A DNA stretch of 64,000 nucleotides from Anaerocolumna sp047777345. GTDB taxonomy: Bacteria > Bacillota > Clostridia > Lachnospirales > Lachnospiraceae. The position numbers were made by a program, and so were the translations under genes. Location of the stretch: contig JBKEEJ010000013.1 in NCBI GenBank assembly GCA_047777345.1, forward strand, positions 35,976-99,975. Reading direction: 5' to 3'. The notes beneath the pieces are model-generated. The model did not search any database. It was not told the origin of the DNA and saw only the letters and a program-made list of their open reading frames with translations. Position 1 is the first letter of the stretch; the number at the start of each line of letters is the position of its first letter. Below, one piece after another: positions 47,168-56,935 of the stretch.

Positions 47168-49753
47168 TTACTCATCTTTTCCTTCTTGGGATAAATCACT
47201 ATCTGTTTCAAAGTTATCCAAAGAAACATCCTCCGAACCTTCGCTGTTTTCCTCATCCATTTCCTGTTTTAATTTTTTCAGAATTTCTTCATTGGAATTT
47301 TCACTATTATTTTCCCGTACTTTGGCGATACTTGCTACTGATATATCTTTTTGGGCATCCAAATCAATTAGCTTAACTCCGGATGTAATTCTTCCTAAGT
47401 TGGATATTCCGCTTACCGGAATACGGATTATAATTCCTTCCGTTGTAATAAGCATGATTTCATTTTCTTCATCTACAGCCTTCACACCGACTACATTTCC
47501 GGTTTTTTCAGTAATTTTATAGCATTTAACGCCTTTTCCACCTCTTCTTTGTACGGAAAATTCACTCATTCTGGTTCGTTTTCCCAAACCTTTTTCCGAA
47601 ACGATTAATAAATATTCACCTTGGGTATTAAGTTGCATACCTATTAACTCATCATCCGGATCCAAGTTCATACCAATTACGCCCATAGAGGTACGACCGG
47701 TTACTCTGACATCCTGCTCGTTAAAGCGAATACACTGACCATTTTTTGTAACCAATATTATATCTTTTTTATTATTGGTTACCTTAACTTCAATAAGTTC
47801 ATCGTCTTCCCGAAGATTAATTGCCTGTAATCCAGTCTTTCGAATATTTTCATATTCCTTAATCGGAGTCTTTTTCACAATCCCTTTTTTGGTAGCCATA
47901 AATAAATATTTATTGTTCTGATATTCTTTTAAAGGAATTACAGCCGTAATTCTTTCTTCCGGCATTAGTTGCAAAAGATTTACTATGGCAATTCCTCTGG
48001 CAGTTCTTCCCGATTCCGGAATTTCATATGCCTTCAGACGGTATACCCTTCCTTTGTTGGTAAAGAATAAAATAAAATGATGCGTAGTGGTCATGATCAG
48101 ATCCTCAATGAAATCTTCATCAAGAGTCTGCATGCCCTTTATTCCTTTTCCTCCACGATGCTGACTTCGGAAATTATCTATGGTCATTCTTTTTATGTAC
48201 CCTAAATGGGACATAGCAATAACCACATTTTCATTTGGTATTAAATCTTCCGTAGTCAGGTCTTCTTCATCATAGCTGATAGATGTTCTTCTGTCATCCC
48301 CATACTTATCCCGGATTACAGTTATTTCCTCTTTGATGACAGACAATAATTTTTTCTTATCACTTAAAATTGCATTATACTCTGCAATTTTTTTCATTAA
48401 ATCTGCATATTCTTCCTCTATTTTTTCTCTTTCCAGACTAGTCAGAGCACGAAGCCTCATGTCAATAATAGCCTGGGCCTGCGCATCACTTAGCTCAAAA
48501 CGTTCAATTAATCTTTCTTTTGCTATATTTCCGCTTCTGGAAGAACGTATAATACTGATAACTTCGTCAATATTATCCAGAGCAATTAACAATCCCTTTA
48601 ATATATGGGCTCGTTCTTCTGCTTTGTTTAAATCATATTTGGTTCTTCTGGTTACTACATCTTCCTGATGGAGTAAATAATATTTAAGCATATCATGCAG
48701 GTTTAGCACTTTTGGTTCATTGTTAACCAAAGCAATCATAATAACGCCAAAAGTATCCTGCAATTGGGTATGTTTGTACAACTGGTTTAGTACTACGTTG
48801 GCATTGACGTCCCGCCTTAGTTCAATGCAAATTCTCATACCTGTCCGGTCGGACTCATCTCTTAATTCCGTAATGCCATCAATCTTCTTATCTTTTACCA
48901 GTTCCGCAATTTTTTCAATTAATTTTGCCTTATTTACCATAAAAGGCAATTCAGTGATGACGATACGGTTTTTTCCATTGGGCATGGTTTCTATATCCGA
49001 TACCGCACGTACTTTTATTTTTCCCCGTCCGGTACGATAAGCTTCCTCAATTCCTCTGACGCCCAGTATACATGCCCCTGTAGGAAAATCAGGACCTTTG
49101 ATAATTTCCATTAACTCTTCTATGGTAGTGTCCCTGTCTTCCAGGATAATATTATCAATCATTTTTAAAACAGCATTAATAACCTCACGAAGATTGTGGG
49201 GAGGAATATTAGTTGCCATTCCAACGGCAATTCCGGAAGTACCGTTTACTAAAAGATTGGGATATCTGGAGGGGAGAACGGTAGGTTCTTTCTCAGTATC
49301 ATCAAAGTTTGGTGAAAAATCAACGGTATCCTTTCCTATGTCGGATAACATTTCCATGGAAATTTTACTTAATCTTGCTTCCGTGTAACGCATAGCGGCA
49401 GCACCGTCACCATCAATGGAACCAAAGTTACCATGACCGTCGATCAGAGGATACCTTGTAGAAAAGTCCTGGGCCAGTTTTACCAATGCTTCGTAGATAG
49501 AACTGTCACCATGGGGATGATATTTACCCATGGTATCACCGACAATACGGGCACACTTACGGTGTGGTTTGTCAGGACCGTTGTTCAACTCTATCATTGC
49601 GTACAATATTCTTCTTTGTACTGGTTTCAGACCATCTCTTACATCCGGAAGCGCACGGGCTGCAATAACAGACATGGCATAGTCTATATAAGACGTCTCC
49701 ATTGTCTCCTTTAAGTCAACCTCATGAACTTTGTCAAAGATTTTCTCATCCAT
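47168..49753 (-). CDS. gyrA: DNA gyrase subunit A
   Basis: An 861-residue DNA-cleaving subunit of gyrase, which introduces negative supercoils together with GyrB. The active-site Tyr lies in AAAMRYTEARLSKISMEML. The quinolone-determining segment is KYHPHGDSSIYEALVKLAQD, with the wild-type Ser and an acidic residue four positions on. The C-terminal beta-pinwheel has the GyrA box QRRGGKGVK that is needed for DNA wrapping. The last 45 residues are a strongly acidic tail. The ATG has GGAGG upstream. It lies 75 bases downstream of gyrB in the origin cluster. Confidence 0.98.
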   Translation of the reverse strand: MDEKIFDKVHEVDLKETMETSYIDYAMSVIAARALPDVRDGLKPVQRRILYAMIELNNGPDKPHRKCARIVGDTMGKYHPHGDSSIYEALVKLAQDFSTRYPLIDGHGNFGSIDGDGAAAMRYTEARLSKISMEMLSDIGKDTVDFSPNFDDTEKEPTVLPSRYPNLLVNGTSGIAVGMATNIPPHNLREVINAVLKMIDNIILEDRDTTIEELMEIIKGPDFPTGACILGVRGIEEAYRTGRGKIKVRAVSDIETMPNGKNRIVITELPFMVNKAKLIEKIAELVKDKKIDGITELRDESDRTGMRICIELRRDVNANVVLNQLYKHTQLQDTFGVIMIALVNNEPKVLNLHDMLKYYLLHQEDVVTRRTKYDLNKAEERAHILKGLLIALDNIDEVISIIRSSRSGNIAKERLIERFELSDAQAQAIIDMRLRALTSLEREKIEEEYADLMKKIAEYNAILSDKKKLLSVIKEEITVIRDKYGDDRRTSISYDEEDLTTEDLIPNENVVIAMSHLGYIKRMTIDNFRSQHRGGKGIKGMQTLDEDFIEDLIMTTTHHFILFFTNKGRVYRLKAYEIPESGRTARGIAIVNLLQLMPEERITAVIPLKEYQNNKYLFMATKKGIVKKTPIKEYENIRKTGLQAINLREDDELIEVKVTNNKKDIILVTKNGQCIRFNEQDVRVTGRTSMGVIGMNLDPDDELIGMQLNTQGEYLLIVSEKGLGKRTRMSEFSVQRRGGKGVKCYKITEKTGNVVGVKAVDEENEIMLITTEGIIIRIPVSGISNLGRITSGVKLIDLDAQKDISVASIAKVRENNSENSNEEILKKLKQEMDEENSEGSEDVSLDNFETDSDLSQEGKDE

Positions 49754-49828
49754 CTGTTTTCCTCCATCTATCCTATATTAAATGATGCCAATTATCCATA
49801 TGCTGGATGCATTTTATAGAAAATAAGT

Positions 49829-51739
49829 TTAAATATCCAGATTTTTAACACGTTTCGCATTGGCTTCTATGAACTCTCTTCTTGGTTCTACCTTATCCCC
49901 CATTAATGTGGTAAATGTCATATCTATTTCAGAAGATTCCGATTCATCGATTGTTACCTTCAATAAAACTCTCTTTTCCGGATCCATGGTGGTATCCCAG
50001 AGCTGTTCTGCATCCATTTCTCCCAAACCTTTGTAACGCTGGATTTTATTATTGGAATCTCTGCCAATTTCATTTAAAATCTTGTTTAATTCTTCATCGC
50101 TGTAAGCATACCTTACCATTTTGTTTCTTTCAATCTTGTAAAGAGGGGGTTGAGCCAGATATACATGTCCTTTTCTGATTAAATCCGGCATAAAACGGTA
50201 AAAGAAAGTAAGAAGCAATGTACTGATATGAGCACCGTCCACATCCGCATCTGTCATAATTATGATTTTATGATAACGAAGTTTCGTAATATCAAAATCA
50301 TCTGAAATCCCTGTCCCAAATGCGGTAATCATTGCTTTTATTTCGTTGTTTACCAGAATCTTATCTAACCTTGATTTTTCCACATTTAAAATTTTACCTC
50401 TTAAGGGAAGTATTGCCTGAGTTGCTCTGGATCTGGCCGTTTTTGCCGAACCGCCGGCAGAATCTCCCTCAACAATGTAAATTTCACAGTTTCTTGGATC
50501 TTTGTCCGTACAATCGGCTAATTTGCCAGGCAGGCTCATTCCTTCCAAAGCAGTTTTTCTTCTGGTTAAATCTCTGGCTTTTCTTGCAGCATCCCTTGCC
50601 CGCTGGGCTAAAATAGCTTTCTCAATTATAGTTTTTGCAATTTGGGGATTCTGTTCCAGAAAATAGGTAAGCTGCTCACTTACAACACTGTCAACCGCAC
50701 CTCTGGCTTCACTGTTTCCTAATTTCTGCTTGGTTTGTCCTTCGAACTGAGGTTCCGGCAGCTTTATACTTATAATTGCAGTTAAGCCTTCTCTGATATC
50801 TTCTCCGGTTAAATTTTGATCATTTTCCTTTAAAAACTTATTGCTTCTGGCATAATCATTAAAGGTTTTGGTAAGGGCATTTTTAAATCCGGCCAGATGG
50901 GTTCCCCCTTCCGGGGTGGTAATATTGTTGACGAAACTGTAACAGCTTTCGTTGTAAGTACTGTTGTGCTGCATAGCCACTTCAACATATACATTGTCTT
51001 TGGTACCTTCGCAATAAATAATTTCATCATAAAGAGGATCTTTATGTTTATTCAGGTATTGGACATATTCCTTAATACCACCTGCATAGTGAAATTCTTT
51101 CACAACAGGTGTTTCTCCTCTGTCATCTCTAAGAATAATCTTTAAATTCTTCGTTAAGAAAGCCATCTCACGAAGGCGCTGTTTTAAAACTTCAAAGTCA
51201 AATACCGTATCCTCAAAAATCTCTTTGTCAGGAAGAAAGGTAACTGTCGTTCCCGTCCTGTCTGTTTCACCGATTACTTTCAGAGGATATACGGCTTTTC
51301 CTCTTTCGTATCTTTGCTTATGAATTTTACCATCCACATATATGGTTACTTCCAGCCATTCTGACAGTGCGTTAACAACAGACGCACCTACACCATGTAA
51401 ACCACCGGATACCTTGTATCCTCCTCCGCCAAATTTACCGCCGGCATGTAGAATAGTAAATACAACTTCCACAGCAGGAATACCTTTCTTATGGTTGATT
51501 CCAACCGGAATTCCACGGCCATTATCAATGACAGTAACGGAATTATCTTTGTTTAAGATAACTTCAATCCTATCGCAAATTCCTGCCAAAGCTTCATCAA
51601 CTGCATTGTCGACAATTTCATAAACCAGATGATGTAATCCTTTGGACGAGGTACTGCCTATATACATACCTGGTCTTTTTCTGACCGCATCTAAACCCTC
51701 CAGTATTTGGATTTGATCTGCACCGTATTCTGCACTCAT
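49829..51739 (-). CDS. gyrB: DNA gyrase subunit B
   Basis: A 636-residue ATPase subunit of gyrase. The GHKL ATP site shows HHLVYEIVDNAVDEALAGIC and GRGIPVGIN ... GGLHGVGASVVNALS; the TOPRIM domain has YIVEGDSAGGSAKTAR and IMTDADVDGAHISTLLLTFF. The C-terminal segment QRYKGLGEMDAEQLWDTTMD is canonical. The length is typical of Gram-positive GyrB. Its ATG (GGAGG just upstream) overlaps the end of recF by four bases, so the two are translationally coupled. Confidence 0.98.
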   Translation of the reverse strand: MSAEYGADQIQILEGLDAVRKRPGMYIGSTSSKGLHHLVYEIVDNAVDEALAGICDRIEVILNKDNSVTVIDNGRGIPVGINHKKGIPAVEVVFTILHAGGKFGGGGYKVSGGLHGVGASVVNALSEWLEVTIYVDGKIHKQRYERGKAVYPLKVIGETDRTGTTVTFLPDKEIFEDTVFDFEVLKQRLREMAFLTKNLKIILRDDRGETPVVKEFHYAGGIKEYVQYLNKHKDPLYDEIIYCEGTKDNVYVEVAMQHNSTYNESCYSFVNNITTPEGGTHLAGFKNALTKTFNDYARSNKFLKENDQNLTGEDIREGLTAIISIKLPEPQFEGQTKQKLGNSEARGAVDSVVSEQLTYFLEQNPQIAKTIIEKAILAQRARDAARKARDLTRRKTALEGMSLPGKLADCTDKDPRNCEIYIVEGDSAGGSAKTARSRATQAILPLRGKILNVEKSRLDKILVNNEIKAMITAFGTGISDDFDITKLRYHKIIIMTDADVDGAHISTLLLTFFYRFMPDLIRKGHVYLAQPPLYKIERNKMVRYAYSDEELNKILNEIGRDSNNKIQRYKGLGEMDAEQLWDTTMDPEKRVLLKVTIDESESSEIDMTFTTLMGDKVEPRREFIEANAKRVKNLDI

Positions 51740-52866
51740 AATTTGCCTCCTGTTTTTCTTTGGATGAGTTCCAAGGTAAAATCATTCTCGTTTGTAACGG
51801 TTCCGTTCACAACCCGGTATATATTATCACATTCCATCCGGTTTGCTATGAATTCTTCCAGACCCGTACATGTTATAATGGTTTGTATATCATGAATATT
51901 ATTGAGTAAATAGTTTTGTCTTTTTCTGTCTAACTCTGATAAAACGTCGTCCAATAATAAAATTGGTTTATCATGAGTCATCTTTTTTACCAGTTCAATT
52001 TCTGCAAGTTTTAAAGACAGGGCCGCTGTCCTTTGCTGCCCCTGAGATCCAAATCTGCGAATATCTACTGTGTCGTTTAAAAAACTAATATCATCCCTGT
52101 GAGGTCCCACATTTGTCATTTTTAAAGCAATATCCCGTTCCCTGTAACTTGCCAGTTTCTCAGGAAAATTTTGTATGCTTACATTGGGCTCATAGTGAAT
52201 CCTTAGTTCTTCCTTATCACCTGAAAGTTTCTTATGTATGTCATAAATCATTTCATTTAGTTGATTAATAAAATTTTCTCTTCTCTTAATGATCTGGGAC
52301 CCATATTCAACTAATTGCATGTCCCAGATGCTTAGTGTATCCAGTAATTTTTTGTCAAAGCCAATCTGTTTTAGTAAATTATTTCTTTGCACAATAATTT
52401 TATTGTAATTCACCAAATTGTGCAAATAAACTTTATCCAATTGACATAATTCAAGATCTATAAATCTCCTTCTTTCGGAAGGGCCATTTTTTATTATACT
52501 TAAATCTTCAGGAGAAAAAAACACGATGTTAACTAAACCAAATAATTCGGCGGACTTTTTGATGGGTAAACCGTCGATGGCCACACCTTTGGATTTATTT
52601 CTCTTTAAATGCATATCCACCTTATGGGTTACCTTATCCCGCTCAATAAAAATTCTTAAATGGGATTCATCCTTTCCCATTTTGATAACTTCTTTTTCTT
52701 TGCTGCCTTTATGTGATTTAGTGGTACCACAAATATAAATTGCTTCCAGAATATTAGTTTTTCCCTGTGCATTATCACCGTATAAAATATTAATACCTTT
52801 ATGAAATTCCATAAAAAGATTATCATAATTTCTGAAATCTTTCAGTTCTAGGGATTTAATATACAT
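51736..52866 (-). CDS. recF: DNA replication/repair protein RecF
   Basis: A 376-residue SMC-like ATPase that helps load RecA at single-strand gaps. Walker A is LYGDNAQGKTNILEAIYICG, the ABC-type signature is FGSQGQQRTAALSLKLAEIE and Walker B is PILLLDDVLSELD. The gene lies between yaaA and gyrB, the standard Firmicutes origin order. Its start has a poor ribosome site, so translation probably depends on the upstream yaaA frame. Confidence 0.96.
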   Translation of the reverse strand: MYIKSLELKDFRNYDNLFMEFHKGINILYGDNAQGKTNILEAIYICGTTKSHKGSKEKEVIKMGKDESHLRIFIERDKVTHKVDMHLKRNKSKGVAIDGLPIKKSAELFGLVNIVFFSPEDLSIIKNGPSERRRFIDLELCQLDKVYLHNLVNYNKIIVQRNNLLKQIGFDKKLLDTLSIWDMQLVEYGSQIIKRRENFINQLNEMIYDIHKKLSGDKEELRIHYEPNVSIQNFPEKLASYRERDIALKMTNVGPHRDDISFLNDTVDIRRFGSQGQQRTAALSLKLAEIELVKKMTHDKPILLLDDVLSELDRKRQNYLLNNIHDIQTIITCTGLEEFIANRMECDNIYRVVNGTVTNENDFTLELIQRKTGGKL

Positions 52867-52884
52867 TTAGCACCACGATTCCAA

Positions 52885-53094
52885 TCATTTTTCGATTTTT
52901 ATTGACTCACCATGAAACTCGACTATATCTCCATCGTATAATTTCTTTCCTCTTTGAGTTTCCACATTGCCATTTACTTTAACCAGCCCATCCTGTATGG
53001 CATATTTTGCCTCAACGCCGGTTTCAACTAAACCTGCTGCTTTTAATGCCTGACCCAATTTTATATATTCATCTCTTAATTTTATAATTTGCAT
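52885..53094 (-). CDS. yaaA: S4-domain RNA-binding protein YaaA
   Basis: A 69-residue protein consisting of one S4 domain: KLRDEYIKLGQALKAAGLVE, then AIQDGLVKVNGNVETQRGKK and LYDGDIVEFHGESI. It is the small S4 protein found between dnaN and recF in most Firmicutes and is linked to ribosome assembly. The length and position are standard. It lies 18 bases upstream of recF. Confidence 0.93.
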   Translation of the reverse strand: MQIIKLRDEYIKLGQALKAAGLVETGVEAKYAIQDGLVKVNGNVETQRGKKLYDGDIVEFHGESIKIEK

Positions 53095-53379
53095 ATGGCA
53101 TACCTTTCTAAACCGCCTTTTTCCTTATATTTACATTCATCGGAAACAGCCGGTCACATCTTAATAATTTAATTGTTCGGCCAATTATATTATTTTATCA
53201 TTTTTTATAATTTTTTATCGGTGAAATTTTTTCCGAACTGCAAGCATCTATTTTTTAGTATTTTTTCCAATAATCCACAATGTTATAATATTTATAATAA
53301 AATAATAAATATAAAATAGTCGCAATGTAATAAATTAGTTTAAGTGAATCCGTAATTCAACCACCTATTAATTTCGTAA
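53095..53379. other. dnaN-yaaA intergenic region
   Basis: AT-rich, no gene. It holds a one-mismatch DnaA box (TAATCCACA, 53271-53279) and a 15-base segment TTTTTTATCGGTGAA (53211-53225) that recurs exactly in oriC at 56421-56435. Confidence 0.5.
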
Positions 53380-54489
53380 TTACTGGGCTGCAGAATTAAA
53401 ATTAACAGGGAGAATCAGGTAAATATAAGATTGCTCTTTATCTCTTATGAAACAGGGAGCTTTCGGATTAATTAAATAAATATCAACTACTTCATCATCA
53501 ATAACTTTTAATGCATCAATAAGGAATTTTGGATTAAAACCTATAATAATGTCCTTGCCTTCTTTGGTAATATCAATTTCTTCATCCATGGAACCAATGG
53601 TTGAATTGATTTTTAGCTCCATATTTTTGTCGTCAATCTTTATAATAATGGGCTTTTTCTCTGTTTCTTTGACTAAAAGGGTGGCTCTGTCAATACAATT
53701 TAATAACTGATTTTTGTTAACAGTTATCTTGGTCTCATAATCACTGGATAACATCTGATCAATCTTATAGTATTCCCCTTCGATCAGTCTGGATAAAACA
53801 ACGGTATCGTCAAATTCAAATATAATATGCTTATCCGTAAAGAAAAGACTTACTTCATCGCTAAACTCGCCTGACAAAATTTTACTTATCTCAATTAAAG
53901 TTTTACCAGGTACAATAACTTTTATATCGTTATATGCTTCCTTTAGTGTAATTTTCCGGATAGATATTCTGTGACCGTCCAAAGAAACTACCTTTAACTC
54001 ATTATTATGAATTTCAAACAGTTCTCCGGTCATAATCCGGTTGCTTTCATTGTCTGAAATGGAAAAAACAGTCTGCCTGATAACTTCTTTTAAGGTAAAC
54101 TGAGATAAGGTGACAGCATCTTTTCTTTCGATATTAGGTAAATATGGAAACTCCTCACCATCTTTTACAGATATTGTAAATTTAGCTTTTTCACATACAA
54201 TCGTCATCATATTAATGGTGGCATCGATAGATACGTCATTATCCGGTAATTTCCGGATAATTTCAGAAAAAACTTTGGCATTGACAGCCACTGTTCCAGG
54301 TTCTAAGATTTCTCCCTTAACCAGTGTTTCAATACCAAGTTCCATATCATTGGCAATTAATTTAACAATATCATTTTTAACTTCAATAATGATACATTCC
54401 AGTATTGGCATTGTAGTCTTAGCCGGAACGGCTTTTAAAACAATATTGACACGATTCATTAATTCATTTCTGGAACAAATGATTTTCAT
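53380..54489 (-). CDS. dnaN: DNA polymerase III beta subunit (sliding clamp)
   Basis: A 369-residue clamp protein from the ATG at 54489. That start (MKIICSRNELMNRVNIVLKA, GGGAG upstream) matches the usual N-terminus; an in-frame ATG 17 codons earlier would add an atypical extension. Three repeated clamp domains are recognisable, and the protein ends LILPVNFNSAAQ, near the family's usual C-terminus (LPVRL-type). It forms the ring that tethers replicative polymerase to DNA and is also bound by many repair factors. Confidence 0.96.
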   Translation of the reverse strand: MKIICSRNELMNRVNIVLKAVPAKTTMPILECIIIEVKNDIVKLIANDMELGIETLVKGEILEPGTVAVNAKVFSEIIRKLPDNDVSIDATINMMTIVCEKAKFTISVKDGEEFPYLPNIERKDAVTLSQFTLKEVIRQTVFSISDNESNRIMTGELFEIHNNELKVVSLDGHRISIRKITLKEAYNDIKVIVPGKTLIEISKILSGEFSDEVSLFFTDKHIIFEFDDTVVLSRLIEGEYYKIDQMLSSDYETKITVNKNQLLNCIDRATLLVKETEKKPIIIKIDDKNMELKINSTIGSMDEEIDITKEGKDIIIGFNPKFLIDALKVIDDEVVDIYLINPKAPCFIRDKEQSYIYLILPVNFNSAAQ

Positions 54490-54753
54490 AATTGTGTATA
54501 ACTCCCTTCCCGTTTTTTCATATAAAAATATATAATTCAATTTGTAGCAGTAGTAATAGTCACTGTTAGTTTGTGAATAAGTACTCTAAAACCAATAAAA
54601 TCACGGCTTTTCAAAAAGGATAAACCTGTGAAAGAATATAAGGCTGTCAAATGTGGAAAAAATTCACATTTCGTTAAGTCACAAATTATCCAAAAGCAAA
54701 TCACAGGAGAGTAACAATTTATTAACAATGTCCTGTGGAAAAAATAAATCCTG
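54490..54753. other. dnaA-dnaN intergenic region with a cluster of DnaA-box-like sites
   Basis: Several one-mismatch or degenerate DnaA boxes: TGTGAATAA (54572-54580), TGTGGAAAA (54652-54660), TTATCCAAA (54686-54694) and TGTGGAAAA (54734-54742). With the boxes upstream of dnaA this suggests a bipartite origin like that of Bacillus, in which both dnaA flanks carry boxes. Confidence 0.55.
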
Positions 54754-56112
54754 TTACGGATTTATTTTTTTCGTAAGAACATCAATGGTATTTTGCAAAC
54801 TAGGGTCTTTTTTAAGATTCTTTTCTATTTTATCTATACCATGCAAAATGGTGGTGTGATCCCTATTACCCATAATCTTTCCTATATCGGAAAGGGAATA
54901 ATCCGTAAGCTTACGGCATAAGTACATGGCAATTTGCCTTGGATATGCTATGTTTCTGCTTTTGTTTACTGAATAAATATCTGCGGAAGTTATGTTAAAG
55001 TGTTCCGCAATTACATCAATAATTAAAGCAGGTGTGATTTGCTTTTTGTTGTCCGGTGATATCAAATCTTTTAAAGCTTCTTCTGCAAGAGTAACATTAA
55101 CTTCCTGCTTCTTTAAACGGGAGAGGGCCACAATCTTTGTAAGAGCACCTTCCAGCTCCCGAATATTGGATTTAATGTTAGTGGCAATGTATTTCAGAAC
55201 TTCGTTATCAATTTCTAACCCGTCCAATTCTTCCTTTTTCTTCAGAATAGCCATTCGGGTTTCATAATCCGGAGGCTGAATATCTACTGTCAAGCCCCAT
55301 TCAAAACGGGAACGAAGACGTTCTTCTAAGGTTAATATTTCTTTTGGAGGCTTATCACTGGAAATAATAATCTGCTTTTTGTTTTCATGCAGAGTATTAA
55401 AGGTATGGAAAAACTCTTCCTGAGTACTTTCCTTTCCTATAATAAATTGTATATCATCAATTAAAAGTACATCAATATTACGATACTTTTCTCTGAATTC
55501 TGTAGGTGTAGTATTTACATTACGTATGGATTCTATTAGTTCGTTGGTAAACTTCTCGCTGGTTACATACATAACTTTAGCATCAGGATTTTGGTCTAAT
55601 ATATAATGAGCTATGGAATGCATTAAATGGGTTTTGCCTAATCCCACACCTCCATAGATAAAAAGCGGATTATAAATTTCAGCCGGAGATTCAGCTACTG
55701 CTAAAGCTGCCGCATGGGCTAAATTGTTATTTGCTCCTACTACAAAGGTATCGAAAGTATACCTTGGATTTAAGAAAGAAATATTTCCTTTCTGGTTTTT
55801 GTTCGTAGAAGCTGCCGCATTTTCTTTGTTTTTAGCAGATTCTATTTGACTTTCCAGAATGAATTCTATATCGTAATTTTTATTCATAATTTCAGAAATC
55901 GATACCTTTAAAGGTATTCCGTATTTTCTGCTTATGAAATTTTTACTGTCAGGGCCGATCATCTTATCGTCAATAGATATAGTAATTAAATTGTCTTTTA
56001 CGGAATATACTTTTAAAGGAAGTAACCATGTTTTAAAAGAAACATCAGTTACACAATGTTCGACTTTAAGATATTCCAGTATTTCGTCCCATTTATCTTG
56101 AATTTCATTCAT
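54754..56112 (-). CDS. dnaA: Chromosomal replication initiator DnaA
   Basis: A 452-residue AAA+ initiator. N-terminal domain I (1-80) is followed by a short linker rich in Asn/Lys. Domain III has Walker A IYGGVGLGKTHLMHSIAHYI, Walker B DVLLIDDIQFI and an Arg-finger region. Domain IV carries the DnaA signature AYPRQIAMYLCRKLTDYSL and GNRDHTTILHGIDKI for box recognition. The ATG has AGGGAG upstream. It binds the boxes on both sides of its own gene and opens oriC. Confidence 0.98.
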   Translation of the reverse strand: MNEIQDKWDEILEYLKVEHCVTDVSFKTWLLPLKVYSVKDNLITISIDDKMIGPDSKNFISRKYGIPLKVSISEIMNKNYDIEFILESQIESAKNKENAAASTNKNQKGNISFLNPRYTFDTFVVGANNNLAHAAALAVAESPAEIYNPLFIYGGVGLGKTHLMHSIAHYILDQNPDAKVMYVTSEKFTNELIESIRNVNTTPTEFREKYRNIDVLLIDDIQFIIGKESTQEEFFHTFNTLHENKKQIIISSDKPPKEILTLEERLRSRFEWGLTVDIQPPDYETRMAILKKKEELDGLEIDNEVLKYIATNIKSNIRELEGALTKIVALSRLKKQEVNVTLAEEALKDLISPDNKKQITPALIIDVIAEHFNITSADIYSVNKSRNIAYPRQIAMYLCRKLTDYSLSDIGKIMGNRDHTTILHGIDKIEKNLKKDPSLQNTIDVLTKKINP

Positions 56113-56560
56113 TGCTTTAATCTCCCTAACTAATATAATATAAAATTTCGTACATACTCATTTTATATGATATAACAAAATTGTGGATATTTCAATGAAA
56201 ATATGTAAATTAATCTCCTTATGACAAGAGGATATCCCCAGAAAATAAATAAATATCAACAATTATGTGAATAAAATGTAAAAATTATAAACATAAAAAA
56301 AAGTCCCTGATTTCAGTGATTTAAATTCTATGATTATTTAAAATATTCACACCAATTCACACAGTTATCCACAAAATATCAACAAATTGTGGATAACTGC
56401 ATGTAAATTCTTTGTGTATTTTTTTTATCGGTGAATTTTTCTGTGGAATTAAGGTGTAAAAATGAAATCAGGTTAAATCTTTTCTTATTTTATTATTAAC
56501 TTTGTCTCCTTATTTTTATAATAATCAGAACTGTTTGGCGGGTTATTTCAAAAGGTATCT
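56113..56560. other. Chromosomal replication origin, dnaA-rpmH segment (oriC)
   Basis: AT-rich, gene-free DNA between divergent dnaA and rpmH, the classic Firmicutes origin position. It contains two perfect inverted DnaA boxes (TTATCCACA at 56365-56373 and TGTGGATAA at 56388-56396), a one-mismatch box TGTGGATAT (56182-56190) and TGTGAATAA (56266-56274). Long A/T runs follow at 56410-56520 and could include an unwinding element. Strand switching of all neighbouring genes supports this call. Confidence 0.85.
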
Positions 56561-56561
56561 T

Positions 56562-56615
56562 CATATGAATTAAAGTGAAATAATACTTGACATATGAATT
56601 AAAGTGAAATAATAC
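56562..56615 (+). repeat. Tandem 25-bp direct repeat in the rpmH upstream region
   Basis: CATATGAATTAAAGTGAAAT followed by AATAC occurs exactly twice, at 56562-56586 and 56591-56615, with a 29-base period. The second copy begins inside the -35 element of the rpmH promoter, so the duplication places two identical blocks around and in the promoter. Confidence 0.9.
56587..56615 (+). promoter_or_regulatory. rpmH operon promoter
   Basis: TTGACA (56587-56592) and TAATAC (56610-56615) with a 17-base spacer, about 105 bases before the rpmH ATG. Confidence 0.7.
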
Positions 56616-56719
56616 AGGCAGTAACAGAATATAATAAACATGATATTTTAAATTAATTAAAATAGAATAAATACGCTTACCATATACGATTTGGTATATA
56701 TAAAAGGAGGTGCGTAATC

Positions 56720-56854
56720 ATGAAAATGACATTTCAACCTAAGAAAAGATCCAGATCAAAAGTTCATGGATTCAGAGCCAGAATGAGCACTGCAAATGGA
56801 AGAAAGGTTTTATCCAGAAGAAGAGCTAAAGGAAGACACAAAATATCAGCATAG
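56720..56854 (+). CDS. rpmH: Ribosomal protein L34
   Basis: A 44-residue, very basic protein: MKMTFQPKKRSRSKVHGFRA and ending RRRAKGRHKISA, the invariant L34 pattern. AAAGGAGG lies before the ATG. It is a component of the 50S subunit. It is the first gene right of oriC, followed by rnpA, yidD, yidC and khpB in the universal Firmicutes order. Confidence 0.98.
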   Translation: MKMTFQPKKRSRSKVHGFRARMSTANGRKVLSRRRAKGRHKISA

Positions 56855-56935
56855 GTCGCATTATTGTGGCCTTTTCTTCTCCTATAAACTTTATTTTACA
56901 AAATGCATTCAGTGCAGGTTTGAATGTTGAGCTTA

